A DNA stretch of 64,000 nucleotides from Streptomyces sp. NBC_01723 (GCF_036246005.1 NZ_CP109171.1:8606001-8670000), one strand, 5' to 3'. Counted from the first letter of the stretch, positions 17,980 to 27,792 are shown. The notes: generated by a model not told the origin, from the letters alone. Numbers and translations: made by a program.

Positions 17980-18585
17980 TCAGCGGGACAGTTCCGTCGT
18001 CTGACGCAGCAGTTCCAGGGCCGGGTCGCGGCCCTCGGCCTCGGCGAGGCGGCGGACTTCCCGCAGCGGCTGGTTGATCACGGTGGCGGGGTCGAATGCG
18101 GAACCCCGGACGGGCACCGCGACGGGAAGTACGCCGTCCGTGCGGCGGGCCGCCCGGCGTCGGGAGGCCGGGGCGAAGCCGGACAGGTAGATCGGGGGCC
18201 GGGGGCGCTGGAGCGGCTTGGGCCCGATGTGGGCGGCGGGGAAGGTGTAGTGCCTGCCCTCGTGTCGCGCGACGGGCTCGGTGGTCCACACGGCTTCCAG
18301 CACGTCCAGACACTCGTCCAGCCGCGGGCCCCGCTCCTGCCAGGGAACGCCCACTCCCTGGTACTCCTCGGGCGACCAGCCGGTTCCGAGGCCGGTGATG
18401 AGACGTCCCCCGCTCACCACGTCGACACCGGTCAGCGACCGGGCGAGCAGCAAGGGGGAGTACCAGGGTGCGACGAGGGTGGATGTGCCCAGCAGCACCC
18501 GTTCGGTGACGCTCGCGGCAACGCTCAGCGCCACGAACGGGTCGAGCATGGTGCGCGGCTGCCACGGAATCGTGTCCGTGTCCAT
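17980..18585 (-). pseudogene. Luciferase-like oxidoreductase, N-terminus lost next to an ISL3 element
   Basis: The 201 codons read as the middle and C-terminal part of an F420-type luciferase-like oxidoreductase: PWQPRTMLDPFVALSVAASV, LVAPWYSPLLLARSLTGVDV, GGRLITGLGTGWSPEEYQG. The family's first 40-60 residues, with the substrate and cofactor strand, are missing. The frame stops being homologous exactly where the ISL3 terminal repeat begins (18590). No matching N-terminal sequence is found on the far side of the element, so the insertion was accompanied by a deletion. Confidence 0.75.
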
Positions 18586-18589
18586 GTAG

Positions 18590-19776
18590 GGCTCTTCGCA
18601 ATCAGGGGTGTAGTCGCGGTCTGAATCCGCCGGCTTCGAGGAGCGACCGGGTGATGTAGTGAGTCAGGTTCCGGAAGCCGAGGGCGGTGCCGCGGAGGTG
18701 TTCGAGGCGGCCGTTGATCGCCTCGGTCGGGCCGTTGGACGTGCCGGGCAGGTCGAAGAAAGCGAGGACGTCCGCGGCGCGTTGCTTCAGAGTGCGGCCG
18801 AGCTTGCGCAACTCGACGAGCGCGGCGGGGACGCCGCTGGCGAGGGCGTCGATCACCGCTTGCATGGCCTTCTTCCCCAGGGAGCGGTCGGGCTCGCGGT
18901 ATGCGGCGGTCATGCGCTGGTAGGTGCCCCAGATCGCCTCGACCTCGACGTGCTCGGAGATGGCGAACAGCGCCTCGAGACGCGCGTGCTGACGGCCTGT
19001 GAGCAGTCCCGCGCCAGTGTGGAGGGTGCGGCGCGCCTTGTAGCGCGGGTCGTCCTTGCGGCCCCGGCGGCCGAAGATGTCTGTCTGGACGCGACGTCGG
19101 CAGACGTCGAGGGCGTCGCCGGCGAGCACGGTGACGTACTTGTCCCCGAACCTTGTGTGACGCCAGACGTGCTCGTCGACACCGATCACCCGGGCCCCGT
19201 CGAACCGGGCCCGGTCGCCGCTTGCCCTCGGTGAGGATCGCGGTGTTCGCCGTGTGCCAGCCGACGCCGAGACCGGCCGCGGCGCGCGAGACCGTGAGGT
19301 GATCGACCACGATGGCTTCCAGTGCCCATCGCATTCCGCCGCGAGAGAGCTTCGCCCCCGGCTCCGCCGCCGCAGCGGTGTCCTGCCGCCAGACCCGCCC
19401 GCACCCTGTGCACTGGTAACGACGAACACGAACCAGCAGCGTCGTGGGCCGATGACCGAACGGGACATGCGCCAGGCGGCGCGTCACCGTGTCGCGAGGC
19501 GTGCCCTCGGCCTCGCAGCGTCGGCACCACGGGTCCGGCCCGGCGACCCGGCACTCCAGCACCGTCCGCTCCGGGCTGCGGTGCTGCCCGACGACGACCA
19601 GGCCGCGGTCATCGAGATCGCAGAACATGGTCAAATCGGGCGCGCTGAACGTAAGGTGGGGCAACGTCGAGGTCTTCCGGCGATGGGCAGTGTGAGAACT
19701 TCCATCTTGGAGGGCCTCGACCTCTACCCGGCGCCGATCGGGCGCTCCGTGACTACACCCTCATCCGCGAAGAGCC
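18590..19776 (-). mobile_element. ISL3-family insertion sequence (inactive)
   Basis: A 1.19-kb element bounded by inverted repeats GGCTCTTCGC...GGTGTAGTC; 20 of 26 terminal bases match between the ends at 18590 and 19776. It contains one transposase gene on the minus strand. The flanks do not show a matching 8-base target duplication, in line with a rearrangement after insertion. It truncates the luciferase-like gene at its left end. Confidence 0.8.
18602..19664 (-). pseudogene. ISL3-family transposase, frameshifted
   Basis: The N-terminal part, read from 19664, has the zinc-finger cysteines (WCRRCEAEGTP, YQCTGCGRVW) and the helix-turn-helix region up to WHTANTAILTEGK. The catalytic part is in a different frame: ARFDGARVIGVDEHVWRH, then TSNGPTEAINGRLEHLRG and HYITRSLLEAGGFRPRLHP. 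The change occurs near 19,215. Intact ISL3 transposases are one continuous frame here, so a small insertion or deletion has inactivated the gene. Confidence 0.8.
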
Positions 19777-20182
19777 ATAAATGTCCCGAATCGCGCTGCG
19801 CTCGATCGTTGTCCTGATCGTCGGGCTCTTCGAGGATCATCCCGACCGAAGACGCTCAGGCATGGCCACGCCACGCCTGCATTGCCGCTATGAGGGCCAG
19901 CTGTGCCTTCGCGGCCAGCTGGTGTCGAATGCCACCTGAGCAGCCCGCGTCGTGGGGCACGCATGGGCACGATTCGGCGATGCGGATGAGCGCTGCACGG
20001 CGCGGGGGAAGCGGTGGGCGAGCGACGCAGTCGGCGCCGCATTGAAGAAGAGGGATGGAGGGCGAGGTCCCGCTGGTCGGCAGAGTTCTTCGACACGGTG
20101 CGGGTCAGCTCTGTGTGATCAAGTCAGGGTTAGCTCGCGGATCGCCATCTCCTCGGGTCCTGCGGCAGTGCCTCTCCAGGGT
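19777..20182. other. Intergenic stretch without a recognisable gene
   Basis: About 400 bases separate the ISL3 right end from the 3' end of the first Gfo/Idh/MocA gene. Six-frame reading shows only low-complexity arginine/proline-rich frames. The missing N-terminus of the truncated luciferase-like gene is not here. Confidence 0.6.
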
Positions 20183-21325
20183 TCAAAGATCGGAGTTCAT
20201 TCGGTCGGGGCGGGACAGATGCTGCCGATGACCTGTTTCAGCGGCCCGTGTGATCGCCTCGAGTACCCGGTGGCGATCGAGTGCGACCGCGAAATCCGGC
20301 GCATCGGCGGTTCCGTCACGGAGGTCGGCGGCGAACTGGGCGTAGAGGCGGGCGACCCCCGCTGCGGGTGCGTCGAGTTGCAGGTCGGGAGCCGCATAAG
20401 CGGGGGGGACCTGTAGCACTTGGACAGGCTCGCTGCCGCGGCTCAGCGTGATGGTGAAATCGGTGAAATGGATGTAGCCCGACGCCGACTCCACACGCAC
20501 ACTGCCCTCGGTGCCCTGGATCTCCCATACCATCGCCGAGCCGGCAGACTGCCCGGCACTGTAGTGCAGCGAAGTGACGATCCCGCCTTCGAGAACGCCG
20601 GCGACGACGATCTCATCCGGCGCGTCCTTCGGCAGCGACGCGCCATCGGAGAGGCGGACGCCGTCACCGCGCTGATTGGCGACGACGGCGGACAGACTCT
20701 CGAACGTGCCGAGCACGCGCGCAAGCGGTTCGAGCCCGTGGCCGAGCATGATGCTCAGGAGCGTGGCGCCATTCTTTGCCTGAGCCATGTACTCGACCGG
20801 CGGGTCATATCGGCCGACCCACATGTCGTCGGCCAAATGCGCTCGGATGCTCGTGCTGAGCGGCTTGCCAATCACGCCTTGCGCGATGAGGTCGCGAAGG
20901 AAGAGGACCGGCGGGTGCAGGCCGCCCTGCAACCCGACGACCGTCCGCAGCCGCCGCTCGCGGGCAAACCCCTCCAGCGCTTCGGCCTCCGACAGGTTTC
21001 TTGCGAGCGGCCATTCGCAATAAACCATCTTGCCCGCGGCCAGCGCGTCGGAAACAATCTGCTTGTGATCCGGCACCTTGACCGCAACCACCACCAGGTC
21101 GACCTCCGGTCGCACGACCAGAGCCTCATGTGTGTCGAAGGCGAGATCGGCGCCCAGCCGACGAGCGGTCGCGTTCGCGCTCTCCATACGAGTCGTACTG
21201 ACGGCGCGGATCTGGAATGCGTCGAGCGCCTGCAGCGCCGGGACGTGAGCAATTCCGCCCCAACCCCGATCGGCACTGGCCCCGACAAGGCCGACGCCGA
21301 TCCGGGTATGTGCTGAATTCGTCAT
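20183..21325 (-). CDS. Gfo/Idh/MocA-family oxidoreductase (1)
   Basis: A 380-residue NAD(P)-dependent oxidoreductase. The Rossmann start is RIGVGLVGASADRGWGGIAH and the segment CEWPLARN corresponds to the EKP catalytic motif of the family, with the Lys replaced (EWP). These enzymes oxidise or reduce sugars, cyclitols and related carbonyls. The start at 21325 (MTNSAHTRIGVG) is chosen by homology. It has a paralogue at 25652-26743, and both sit in a run of minus-strand oxidoreductases. Third-position GC is a little lower here than in its neighbours, which hints at separate acquisition. Confidence 0.85.
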   Translation of the reverse strand: MTNSAHTRIGVGLVGASADRGWGGIAHVPALQALDAFQIRAVSTTRMESANATARRLGADLAFDTHEALVVRPEVDLVVVAVKVPDHKQIVSDALAAGKMVYCEWPLARNLSEAEALEGFARERRLRTVVGLQGGLHPPVLFLRDLIAQGVIGKPLSTSIRAHLADDMWVGRYDPPVEYMAQAKNGATLLSIMLGHGLEPLARVLGTFESLSAVVANQRGDGVRLSDGASLPKDAPDEIVVAGVLEGGIVTSLHYSAGQSAGSAMVWEIQGTEGSVRVESASGYIHFTDFTITLSRGSEPVQVLQVPPAYAAPDLQLDAPAAGVARLYAQFAADLRDGTADAPDFAVALDRHRVLEAITRAAETGHRQHLSRPDRMNSDL

Positions 21326-21407
21326 GAGGATGCTCCTGCCTTGTGCAGCCCCGGCAAACGCTCTCCGGGCTGCGTCACGATGATTCGTTTCCGGAAAAAT
21401 GCGTGGG

Positions 21408-21467
21408 CACTCGGGCTCACCATGGCGAGCGAGCAATTATTGCCGTTCGCCATGGTGAGCCCGAGTG
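21408..21467. terminator. Strong 21-base-pair hairpin
   Basis: Bases 21408-21428 (starting CACTCGGGCTCACC) pair perfectly with 21447-21467, leaving an 18-base A/T-rich loop. It lies just after the 3' end of the alpha/beta hydrolase gene (minus strand) and before the Gfo/Idh/MocA gene starts. It most likely ends transcription from the hydrolase side. Confidence 0.6.
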
Positions 21468-21482
21468 ACCCAAGCGCAGGTT

Positions 21483-22205
21483 TTACACGTGAGCCCAGTG
21501 GGCCTCGAGTTCGCGCGCGACATCGGCCGCACGCTCGATCATCGGCCAGTGCGAGCTGCGCAGCTTGAAGACGGCACGTGCGCGTGTGGCATTACCGAGC
21601 TCGTCGGCGAAGCGGTGAGGAAGGAACGGATCGTCCAGGCCCCAGATCACTAGCGCTGGTGCGGTCACCTTGCTCAAACCTGGCTTCCACTCTGCCCCGA
21701 CCTCGATCGCCGAACGGTAAAGGGCGAGAATGCTTGCCCTCATGGTGGCATCGATATGCCGGACCGCTTCGTCTGCCGCGTCGCGCGGCATCTGCGCCTC
21801 GTTGAGACTTGCTGCGAACTCCTCGAGGTCGAGGTCCGCCATCCATTGCTCGCCCTCGCCCGGCGTTTGCCAGATCTTGGCAAGATAGTGCCACGGATAC
21901 TCCGGATCGATCGGTCCGCTGATGCCTGTCCACGTCCGCACCAGATCTGGCCGGACAGACGCGAGACGGCCCGTGAGCAGAGACCCCCAGTCATGACCGA
22001 CCAGGTCGACGGGTTCGCCGATTTCCGCGATCTTCTCAATGAGCCAATCGAGATACTCTTCCTTCGTCGACGTGAATCCCTCTGGCAGCTGTACGCCAAA
22101 CCCGGGGAGATCGATCGTCACAATATCTTCGCGTCGAAGATGGGAACGGACGGTGTCCCAAAGCCGGTGGGTATCAGGTACACCATGGACGAGGACTGCA
22201 GGCAT
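21483..22205 (-). CDS. Alpha/beta hydrolase (epoxide hydrolase/haloalkane dehalogenase-like)
   Basis: A 240-residue alpha/beta hydrolase. The nucleophile elbow is VGHDWGSLL, so the nucleophile is Asp, as in epoxide hydrolases and haloalkane dehalogenases. The oxyanion motif HGVPDTHRLWDTV and the late histidine in KLRSSHWPMIE are present. It starts quite close to strand beta-3 (MPAVLVHGVP), so it is slightly short but complete. It lies between a Gfo/Idh/MocA enzyme and an NADP oxidoreductase on the same strand. Confidence 0.82.
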   Translation of the reverse strand: MPAVLVHGVPDTHRLWDTVRSHLRREDIVTIDLPGFGVQLPEGFTSTKEEYLDWLIEKIAEIGEPVDLVGHDWGSLLTGRLASVRPDLVRTWTGISGPIDPEYPWHYLAKIWQTPGEGEQWMADLDLEEFAASLNEAQMPRDAADEAVRHIDATMRASILALYRSAIEVGAEWKPGLSKVTAPALVIWGLDDPFLPHRFADELGNATRARAVFKLRSSHWPMIERAADVARELEAHWAHV

Positions 22206-22256
22206 TTCGGATTCTCCAATTGATTGTTGTCGTGGTTGGACGGCCGGTCGGCCGAG

Positions 22257-23162
22257 TCAGGGAAGGAGGATGACTTTGCCGTGGGTGTGGCCCGTGGCGA
22301 CGAGGCGATGAGCGTCCGCGGCCTCGTCGAGTGGGAAGCTTCGGCCGATGCGTGCGGTCCATGCGCCGGCGGCGATCAGATTCAGGGCTTCCTGGACAGG
22401 GCCGCGGTCGCGGTTCCCGCTGCCCCCGGGGCTGAATACGACGCGGTGTTGCGCGGCATCGCGGTCGGCGAGCGTCACGATCCGGTCGGGGCCGCCGAGA
22501 AGATCGACGAGGGCGGGAAGGAGCCCCTTGCCGGCGGTGTCGAGCGCGGCGTCGACCCCGCCCGGAGCGGCGGCACGGATGCGATCGACCAGGCCCGGGC
22601 CGTGGGCGACAGGGGTCGCTCCGAGACTCCTGACGAAGTCGGCGTTGTCAGTCCCGGCGACGCCGATCACCGTCACACCGCGCTGTCGCGCGAACTGCAC
22701 GGCGGCGCCGCCCAGAGCACCGCTCGCGCCGGTGACCACGAGCGTCTCACCCGGGCGAATGTTCAGAAGCCCGAGAGCCCTCGCCGCGTTGTCGGCGCCG
22801 ATGACAGTAGCCGCGGCCTCCTCGAAGGAAACGCCGTCGGGGATCGTCGCGAAGTTGCTGCTGACCGTGTACTCGGCGTACGAGCCCTGGGTGGCGGAGT
22901 CCGGCCACCCGGCGACGCGGTCGCCGACCACGCCCTCGTCGACGCCCGGGCCGACCGCCTCGACGACGCCGGCGAACTCGAATCCGATGATGGCGGGAGC
23001 ACGCAGGCGGAACACTCCGGCGCGTGCCTGGATCTCCGCCGGGTTCACCCCCGCGGCGTGAACCCGCACCAGTACCTGACCCGGACCCGGCACCGGTCGC
23101 GGAGCCTCCGCAACCCGCAACACGGAGGGTTCGCCGAACGAGGTGATGACGACGGCTTTCAT
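22257..23162 (-). CDS. NADP-dependent quinone-oxidoreductase-like enzyme (MDR family)
   Basis: A 301-residue zinc-free medium-chain dehydrogenase. It begins MKAVVITSFGEPSVLRVAEA, has the substrate-side motif GVNPAEIQARAG, the Rossmann motif VTGASGALGGAAVQFA and ends HTHGKVILLP. Relatives reduce quinones and enones with NADPH. The start at 23162 is chosen by homology over an upstream Met at 23183. The broken gene at 8759-9184 belongs to the same family. Confidence 0.88.
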   Translation of the reverse strand: MKAVVITSFGEPSVLRVAEAPRPVPGPGQVLVRVHAAGVNPAEIQARAGVFRLRAPAIIGFEFAGVVEAVGPGVDEGVVGDRVAGWPDSATQGSYAEYTVSSNFATIPDGVSFEEAAATVIGADNAARALGLLNIRPGETLVVTGASGALGGAAVQFARQRGVTVIGVAGTDNADFVRSLGATPVAHGPGLVDRIRAAAPGGVDAALDTAGKGLLPALVDLLGGPDRIVTLADRDAAQHRVVFSPGGSGNRDRGPVQEALNLIAAGAWTARIGRSFPLDEAADAHRLVATGHTHGKVILLP

Positions 23163-23211
23163 GATGATCCTTCTCGTATACAAGGGTTTGCTCGCACCGT
23201 TCAGAACGGTG

Positions 23212-24294
23212 TCAGGTCAGGAAGACCGGAGGGTTCTCGCCCCGCAGGCGGTAGTCCGGCCGGGGCCGTTCGAGGCGGATCGATTCGAGCACGGTGTACG
23301 CGTGGTACTTGGTCTGGGTGGTGGCTCCTGCCAGCCGTTCCCACCAGAGCCGGCCGTCGCTCGTCTCCTTCTCGAGGACGTGGCGGGTGGTGTAGTTCGC
23401 CATGGAGCTGATCCAGTTCTCGGTACCGACGAAGATCCTGTCCCAGCCGGTGCCGGTCACGATGTCGGCGAGCGCATCCGAGCGGCTGAACCGCTCGACC
23501 GCCGCAGTCGCCCCCTCGAGCACGTCGGTGAAGTACTCCACGCACAGCTTCACCTGCTCGTAGGTGCCGTAATGCATGTGGTGCCCGCCGACGAAGTAGT
23601 CGAAGTCGTATTCGAGGATCTGGGACTGGGCCTCGTACCAGCCGGAGATGTTCTGCGAGGCGTCGCAGTGCATGAACGTGACGCTTCCCGGACTGACGAT
23701 GTCGACGGCCGTGAGCACCTTCTGCCGCGGTGCGTAGATGAAGATGTTGCCGGGGCAGTGGTTCTCTCCCCTGTAGGAGAGCTGCAGGCTCACACCGCCC
23801 ACTTCGAGGACGAGTTCGTCGTCGAACGTCTTCGTCGGCAGGGGGCGCTTCGGGTCGGGGAAGCGCTCCAGGAGTTCCTTGGTGATGCGGTGGGCGACGA
23901 TCTCGACGTCGGGACCGAACACGGAGGCCGCGCCGATGTGATCGGCGTGCCAGTGGCTGTAGATGACGTGGGTCACCGGTCGGTCGGTGACGTCCTCGAT
24001 CGCCGCCAGCATGTTCTCGCCCAGCGTCGGGGGTGCGTCGATCGCGACCACGCCCTCCTCGGTCACCACGAATGCGGCGTCGTAGCCGGCACTGGTGACC
24101 CAGTAGAAGCCGCCGCGCAGTTCTTCCACGTGGTAGCCGTACTTCTGGAAGTGCTCGCTCTGGAAATACGGGGGGTAATAGCCCGCGGGGTCCAACGGGT
24201 CGTCCGCCCCCGCGCGGGGGAATCCATAGTGGTCGATCCCGTAGAAGCTCGGGGTTTCTTCGACGCTGATGGGTATCTGACTGCTCTGGCACAC
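23212..24294 (-). CDS. Metallo-beta-lactamase-fold hydrolase
   Basis: A 360-residue MBL-fold protein. The zinc motif HWHADH is at residues 114-119, with further ligands in GENHCPGN and GGHHMHYG. The C-terminal third is an extra helical domain, giving a length like that of the larger MBL oxidoreductase/hydrolase proteins. The GTG start at 24294 (reading MCQSSQIPISVEETPSFYG) has GAAAGG about ten bases upstream; the open frame continues upstream through the alcohol dehydrogenase gene and is not coding there. Its substrate is not evident. Confidence 0.8.
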   Translation of the reverse strand: MCQSSQIPISVEETPSFYGIDHYGFPRAGADDPLDPAGYYPPYFQSEHFQKYGYHVEELRGGFYWVTSAGYDAAFVVTEEGVVAIDAPPTLGENMLAAIEDVTDRPVTHVIYSHWHADHIGAASVFGPDVEIVAHRITKELLERFPDPKRPLPTKTFDDELVLEVGGVSLQLSYRGENHCPGNIFIYAPRQKVLTAVDIVSPGSVTFMHCDASQNISGWYEAQSQILEYDFDYFVGGHHMHYGTYEQVKLCVEYFTDVLEGATAAVERFSRSDALADIVTGTGWDRIFVGTENWISSMANYTTRHVLEKETSDGRLWWERLAGATTQTKYHAYTVLESIRLERPRPDYRLRGENPPVFLT

Positions 24295-24341
24295 CGGCGG
24301 GACGCCTTTCTGTGTTCTTGGGAAGCTGTCGAACGGGTGGT

Positions 24342-25457
24342 CTATCCCGGTGATGTGAATCGAAGGACTGCCTTGGTGACGCGGCCTGAGCCCGCATCCT
24401 CGAACGCGGTGTTGATATCGGCGAAGTCGTAGAAGGACAGCAGTCGGTCGATGGGGAACCGGCCCGCTCGATAGAGCTGGGCAAGGTCGTTGATCAGGAG
24501 CGACGAGACGGCGTCGCCCTGGATGATGCCCTGAAGCGACTGGCCGAGCGTGAGCCGGCCGGCGTCGAGCACGGCTCCCGCTCCTTCGTGGAACGCCACG
24601 AAGCCGAATCGGCCCATCGGTGCCAGGGCGCCGACCCCGGCGTCGAGGTTCTCCGCGCGGCCGCTCGTGTCGAGGACGTACTCCAGACCGCGTTCGTCGA
24701 CGGTCCGGAGCGCGCCGGTCAGATCCTCGACCCGGCCGGGGTCGACGAGGTGCGTCGCTCCGAGATCGTGGGCCAGATCGAGGCGGCCGGCGTCGACGTC
24801 GACGGCGACGATGGTGGTGGCACCCGCGACATGTGCAGCCATGACCGCCGCCAGGCCCACCGCGCCCACGCCGAAGACCGCGAAGGACGCTCCCGCCGGA
24901 ACGGCGAGGGCCTTGAGTACGGCCCCCGCGCCCGTCTGCAGCCCGCACCCCAGCGGCGCCATGACGTCGAGGGGCAGATCGCGGGGGACCTTGATCGTGT
25001 TCCGTTGGTGGGCCAGGGCGTGGGTGGAGAACGAGGACTGGCCGAAGAAGTGACCGTGCGGCTCAGTGCCGTGGGCGACGTGGAGACCGTTCGAGCCGTC
25101 CAGACGGGCACCGGCGAAGTTGGCTGCCCAGACGTTGTCGCAGTAGGCCGCGTGAGAGGACCTGCACGGCTTGCAGCGGCCGCACGAGTGGTAGGAGAGG
25201 ACGACGTGGTCACCGGGCTCGACGGTGGTGACAGCGGCCCCCACGCGTTCGACGACTCCTCCTCCCTCGTGCCCCAGCACCACCGGCAGCGGAGTCGCCA
25301 TTCGCTGCGCCCGCACGTGCGCATCGGTCGCGCATATTCCGGTCGCGACCATGCGAACGAGTACCTCGTCGGGCCGCGGGTCCTCGATCTCGATGTCGCG
25401 AAATTCGAAGGGCCCGTCCTGCGCTTCGAGAACAGCGGCGCGCGCGGAGGTGGTCAT
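24342..25457 (-). CDS. Zinc-dependent alcohol dehydrogenase (aryl-alcohol type)
   Basis: A 371-residue class III-like/aryl alcohol dehydrogenase. Catalytic zinc ligands are Cys42 (GICATDAH) and His63-Glu64 (GHEGGG), and structural zinc ligands are Cys92, Cys95, Cys98 and Cys106. The NAD-binding motif is FGVGAVGLAAVMAA followed by Asp in VAVDVD, which indicates NAD preference. It is the first gene of a minus-strand pair with the MBL-fold gene (47 bases apart). Benzylic or aromatic alcohols are typical substrates of the closest group. Confidence 0.88.
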   Translation of the reverse strand: MTTSARAAVLEAQDGPFEFRDIEIEDPRPDEVLVRMVATGICATDAHVRAQRMATPLPVVLGHEGGGVVERVGAAVTTVEPGDHVVLSYHSCGRCKPCRSSHAAYCDNVWAANFAGARLDGSNGLHVAHGTEPHGHFFGQSSFSTHALAHQRNTIKVPRDLPLDVMAPLGCGLQTGAGAVLKALAVPAGASFAVFGVGAVGLAAVMAAHVAGATTIVAVDVDAGRLDLAHDLGATHLVDPGRVEDLTGALRTVDERGLEYVLDTSGRAENLDAGVGALAPMGRFGFVAFHEGAGAVLDAGRLTLGQSLQGIIQGDAVSSLLINDLAQLYRAGRFPIDRLLSFYDFADINTAFEDAGSGRVTKAVLRFTSPG

Positions 25458-25651
25458 ACGCCGTGAGCCTGCCGCGAAGCGCCGCGAGCGCCATAGTGAC
25501 GAGGGACTGACATCATCAACGACTCCCTGATCGGGGTTGTGGGTCTCAGGAACCCTTCAGCGGCCCGAACCTATGTCGGCCGCCCGTGCCCGCGGATCGG
25601 TCGCCGTATCCGTCACGGCAGTAATGCACGGTGCCGCGAGGTGCGATGGCG

Positions 25652-26743
25652 TCAGCACCGGACGCCGGTCCGAGCGGCTTGTTCGACTCGGGCGATGAGA
25701 CGGCTGTTGTGGGCGGCGTGCTGGAAACCCGGGGTGTGGTGGGTGCCGTTCGTGATGTCGCGGGCCAGGCTGGCGTAGACCTCGCCGACGTTGATGGAAG
25801 CGCCCGTCCAGATGTCGGCGGCGGTGGGTCCCGCGCCGGTGGCGACCGGGCGGTCGGGCGCGGTGAAGTCGACGCTCGACGAGAGGGTGAGGTCGCCGAC
25901 CTGAACGCCCGCGGGGTGGTCGCCCGTCAGCTTCAGCCAGCCCTCCGATCCGCGTACTTCCAGGCTGAAGTGGGCGTCGGGGGCGGGCACGCCCGCCAGG
26001 ATCTGCACTCCGACCGGCGCCCCCGAGGAAGTCTTGGCGATGGCGTCGAGGTGATCCGGGACCTCGCGGACGGTGATCGCGCCGGTGTCCACCAGCTTCA
26101 CCTGCGGCCAGAGGAATTCGGTGCGGGCGTCGATCTCGGTGATGTCGCCGAGAACGGCCTCGACCACATCCAGCACGTGACCCGCGGCGATGGTGAGGAA
26201 GCCGGCTCCGGACGCTGCCTTGTCGAAGTACTCATACGCGCTCACCGACTCCGGGCCGTTGCCGAAGGTCGTCGCGGCGACTCGCGCCGAGAGCAGCCGC
26301 CCGAGCCGGCCCTGAGCGATGATCTCCGCCGCGCGGCGTACCGAGGGGTTGAGCCGGCCCTGCAGGCCGATCGCGGTGTGCAGAGAGCCGGCCGCGTCAG
26401 CCATCTCTTCCGTCTGTGCAACGGTCGCGCCCAGCGGCGACTCCGAATACACGGCCTTGTTCGCCGCGAGGGCCGCCAGGACGAGTTCGCGGTGAGCCGG
26501 TACCTTCACCGCGACGGTGACGAGGTCGATCGAAGGGTCACCGATGAGCGCGTAGGGGTCTGCGAACCAACGCTCGGCGCCGAACGCCGCGGCAGCGCTG
26601 CGCGCGCTCTCCTCGTGCCGCGTCGCCACACCGGCCAGGTGGAAATCGGGCTGTGCCGCCAGCGCGGGTATGTGCGATGCGCCCGCCCAGCTCGCCTTCG
26701 TGTCCGCGCCGATGATTCCGACGCGAATGAGATTGCTTGACAT
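25652..26743 (-). CDS. Gfo/Idh/MocA-family oxidoreductase (2)
   Basis: A 363-residue paralogue of the protein at 20183-21325. It begins IRVGIIGADTKASWAGASHI and shares SESPLGA at the position of the catalytic EKP motif, again with the usual lysine absent. The shared loss of this Lys suggests both belong to a subgroup with altered chemistry. A start at 26743 (MSSNLIRVG) is preferred; MEHHIMSS at 26758 is possible. The next gene upstream, the aldo/keto reductase, is on the same strand 77 bases away. Confidence 0.85.
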   Translation of the reverse strand: MSSNLIRVGIIGADTKASWAGASHIPALAAQPDFHLAGVATRHEESARSAAAAFGAERWFADPYALIGDPSIDLVTVAVKVPAHRELVLAALAANKAVYSESPLGATVAQTEEMADAAGSLHTAIGLQGRLNPSVRRAAEIIAQGRLGRLLSARVAATTFGNGPESVSAYEYFDKAASGAGFLTIAAGHVLDVVEAVLGDITEIDARTEFLWPQVKLVDTGAITVREVPDHLDAIAKTSSGAPVGVQILAGVPAPDAHFSLEVRGSEGWLKLTGDHPAGVQVGDLTLSSSVDFTAPDRPVATGAGPTAADIWTGASINVGEVYASLARDITNGTHHTPGFQHAAHNSRLIARVEQAARTGVRC

Positions 26744-26820
26744 GATGTGGTGTTCCATTTCTTTCGCTGAAGCAAGACGTGGTGTGGTGCGCGGGGCGAA
26801 TCGGCGCGTTCGCGCTTCTC

Positions 26821-27792
26821 TCACTGGTCGACGGCGGCCATGTCGGGCTCGGCATGGCGTTCGCCGGACGCCGGTGTGAGGTTGTTCAGGCGGGCGATCT
26901 GGCCCGGGGTGAGTCGGATGACGTCGGCGGCGCTGTTCTCCTCGAGGCGGTCGATGCGTGTCGTCCCCGGAATGGGCGCGATGCCGTCTCCTTGCGCGAG
27001 CAGCCAGGCCAGAGCGACCTGCGCGGGCGTGGCCCCGACCTCGTCGGCGACCTCGCGTACCTGGTCGACGATGCGCAGGTTGCGCGTGAGGTTGTCGCCG
27101 GTGAACCGGGGATTGGAGCGACGCCAGTCGGCGGCGTCCAGACCGTCCAGGGTGCGGATGTCACCGGTGAGAAAGCCGTGTCCCAGCGGTGCGTAGGGAA
27201 CCAGTCCGATGCCGAGCTCGCGCAGCGTGGGCAACACCTCGGCCTCCGGGTCCCGCGTCCACAGCGAGTACTCGCTCTGGACAGCGGCCACGGGACGGAC
27301 CGCATGGGCCCGGCGGACGGTCGCCGCTGCCGCCTCCGACAGTCCGATGTGGAGGACCTTGCCCGCCTCCACCAGCTCGCTCAGCGCCCCCACCGTCTCC
27401 TCGATGGGAGTGTTGGGGTCGACCCGGTGCTGGTAGTAGAGGTCGATGCGGTCGGTTCCGAGCCGCCGCAGTGAGCCGTCGACAGCCGTGTGAATGTTGG
27501 CGGGGGTGCTGTCCGGGCCCGGCCGGCCGGTGTGGGAGACGAGGCCGAACTTGGTGGCGAGGACGACTTCGTCCCGGCGGCCCTTGATCGCGCGACCCAG
27601 CAGTTCCTCGTTGACGTAGGGGCCGTACACCTCGGCGGTGTCCAGATGGGTGACACCGAGGTCGACGGCGCGACGAATGGTGCGGATCGACTCGGTTTCG
27701 TCCCGGCCGGCGCCGGTGTAAAAGGCCGACATCCCCATGACACCCAGGCCGATGCGCGGGACATCGAGCCTGCCGAGCGACGTGGACTGCAT
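26821..27792 (-). CDS. Aldo/keto reductase
   Basis: A 323-residue aldo/keto reductase of the AKR11/13-like group. The catalytic tetrad is visible: Asp and Tyr in [15 protein letters not shown], Lys in VVLATKFG and His in LYYQHRVDP. The NADPH-binding part is [14 protein letters not shown]. The start at 27792 ([17 protein letters not shown]) is chosen by homology. It is divergent from a MarR regulator, with two palindromic operators between them, so it is probably repressed by that protein. Confidence 0.9.
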   Translation of the reverse strand: MQSTSLGRLDVPRIGLGVMGMSAFYTGAGRDETESIRTIRRAVDLGVTHLDTAEVYGPYVNEELLGRAIKGRRDEVVLATKFGLVSHTGRPGPDSTPANIHTAVDGSLRRLGTDRIDLYYQHRVDPNTPIEETVGALSELVEAGKVLHIGLSEAAAATVRRAHAVRPVAAVQSEYSLWTRDPEAEVLPTLRELGIGLVPYAPLGHGFLTGDIRTLDGLDAADWRRSNPRFTGDNLTRNLRIVDQVREVADEVGATPAQVALAWLLAQGDGIAPIPGTTRIDRLEENSAADVIRLTPGQIARLNNLTPASGERHAEPDMAAVDQ

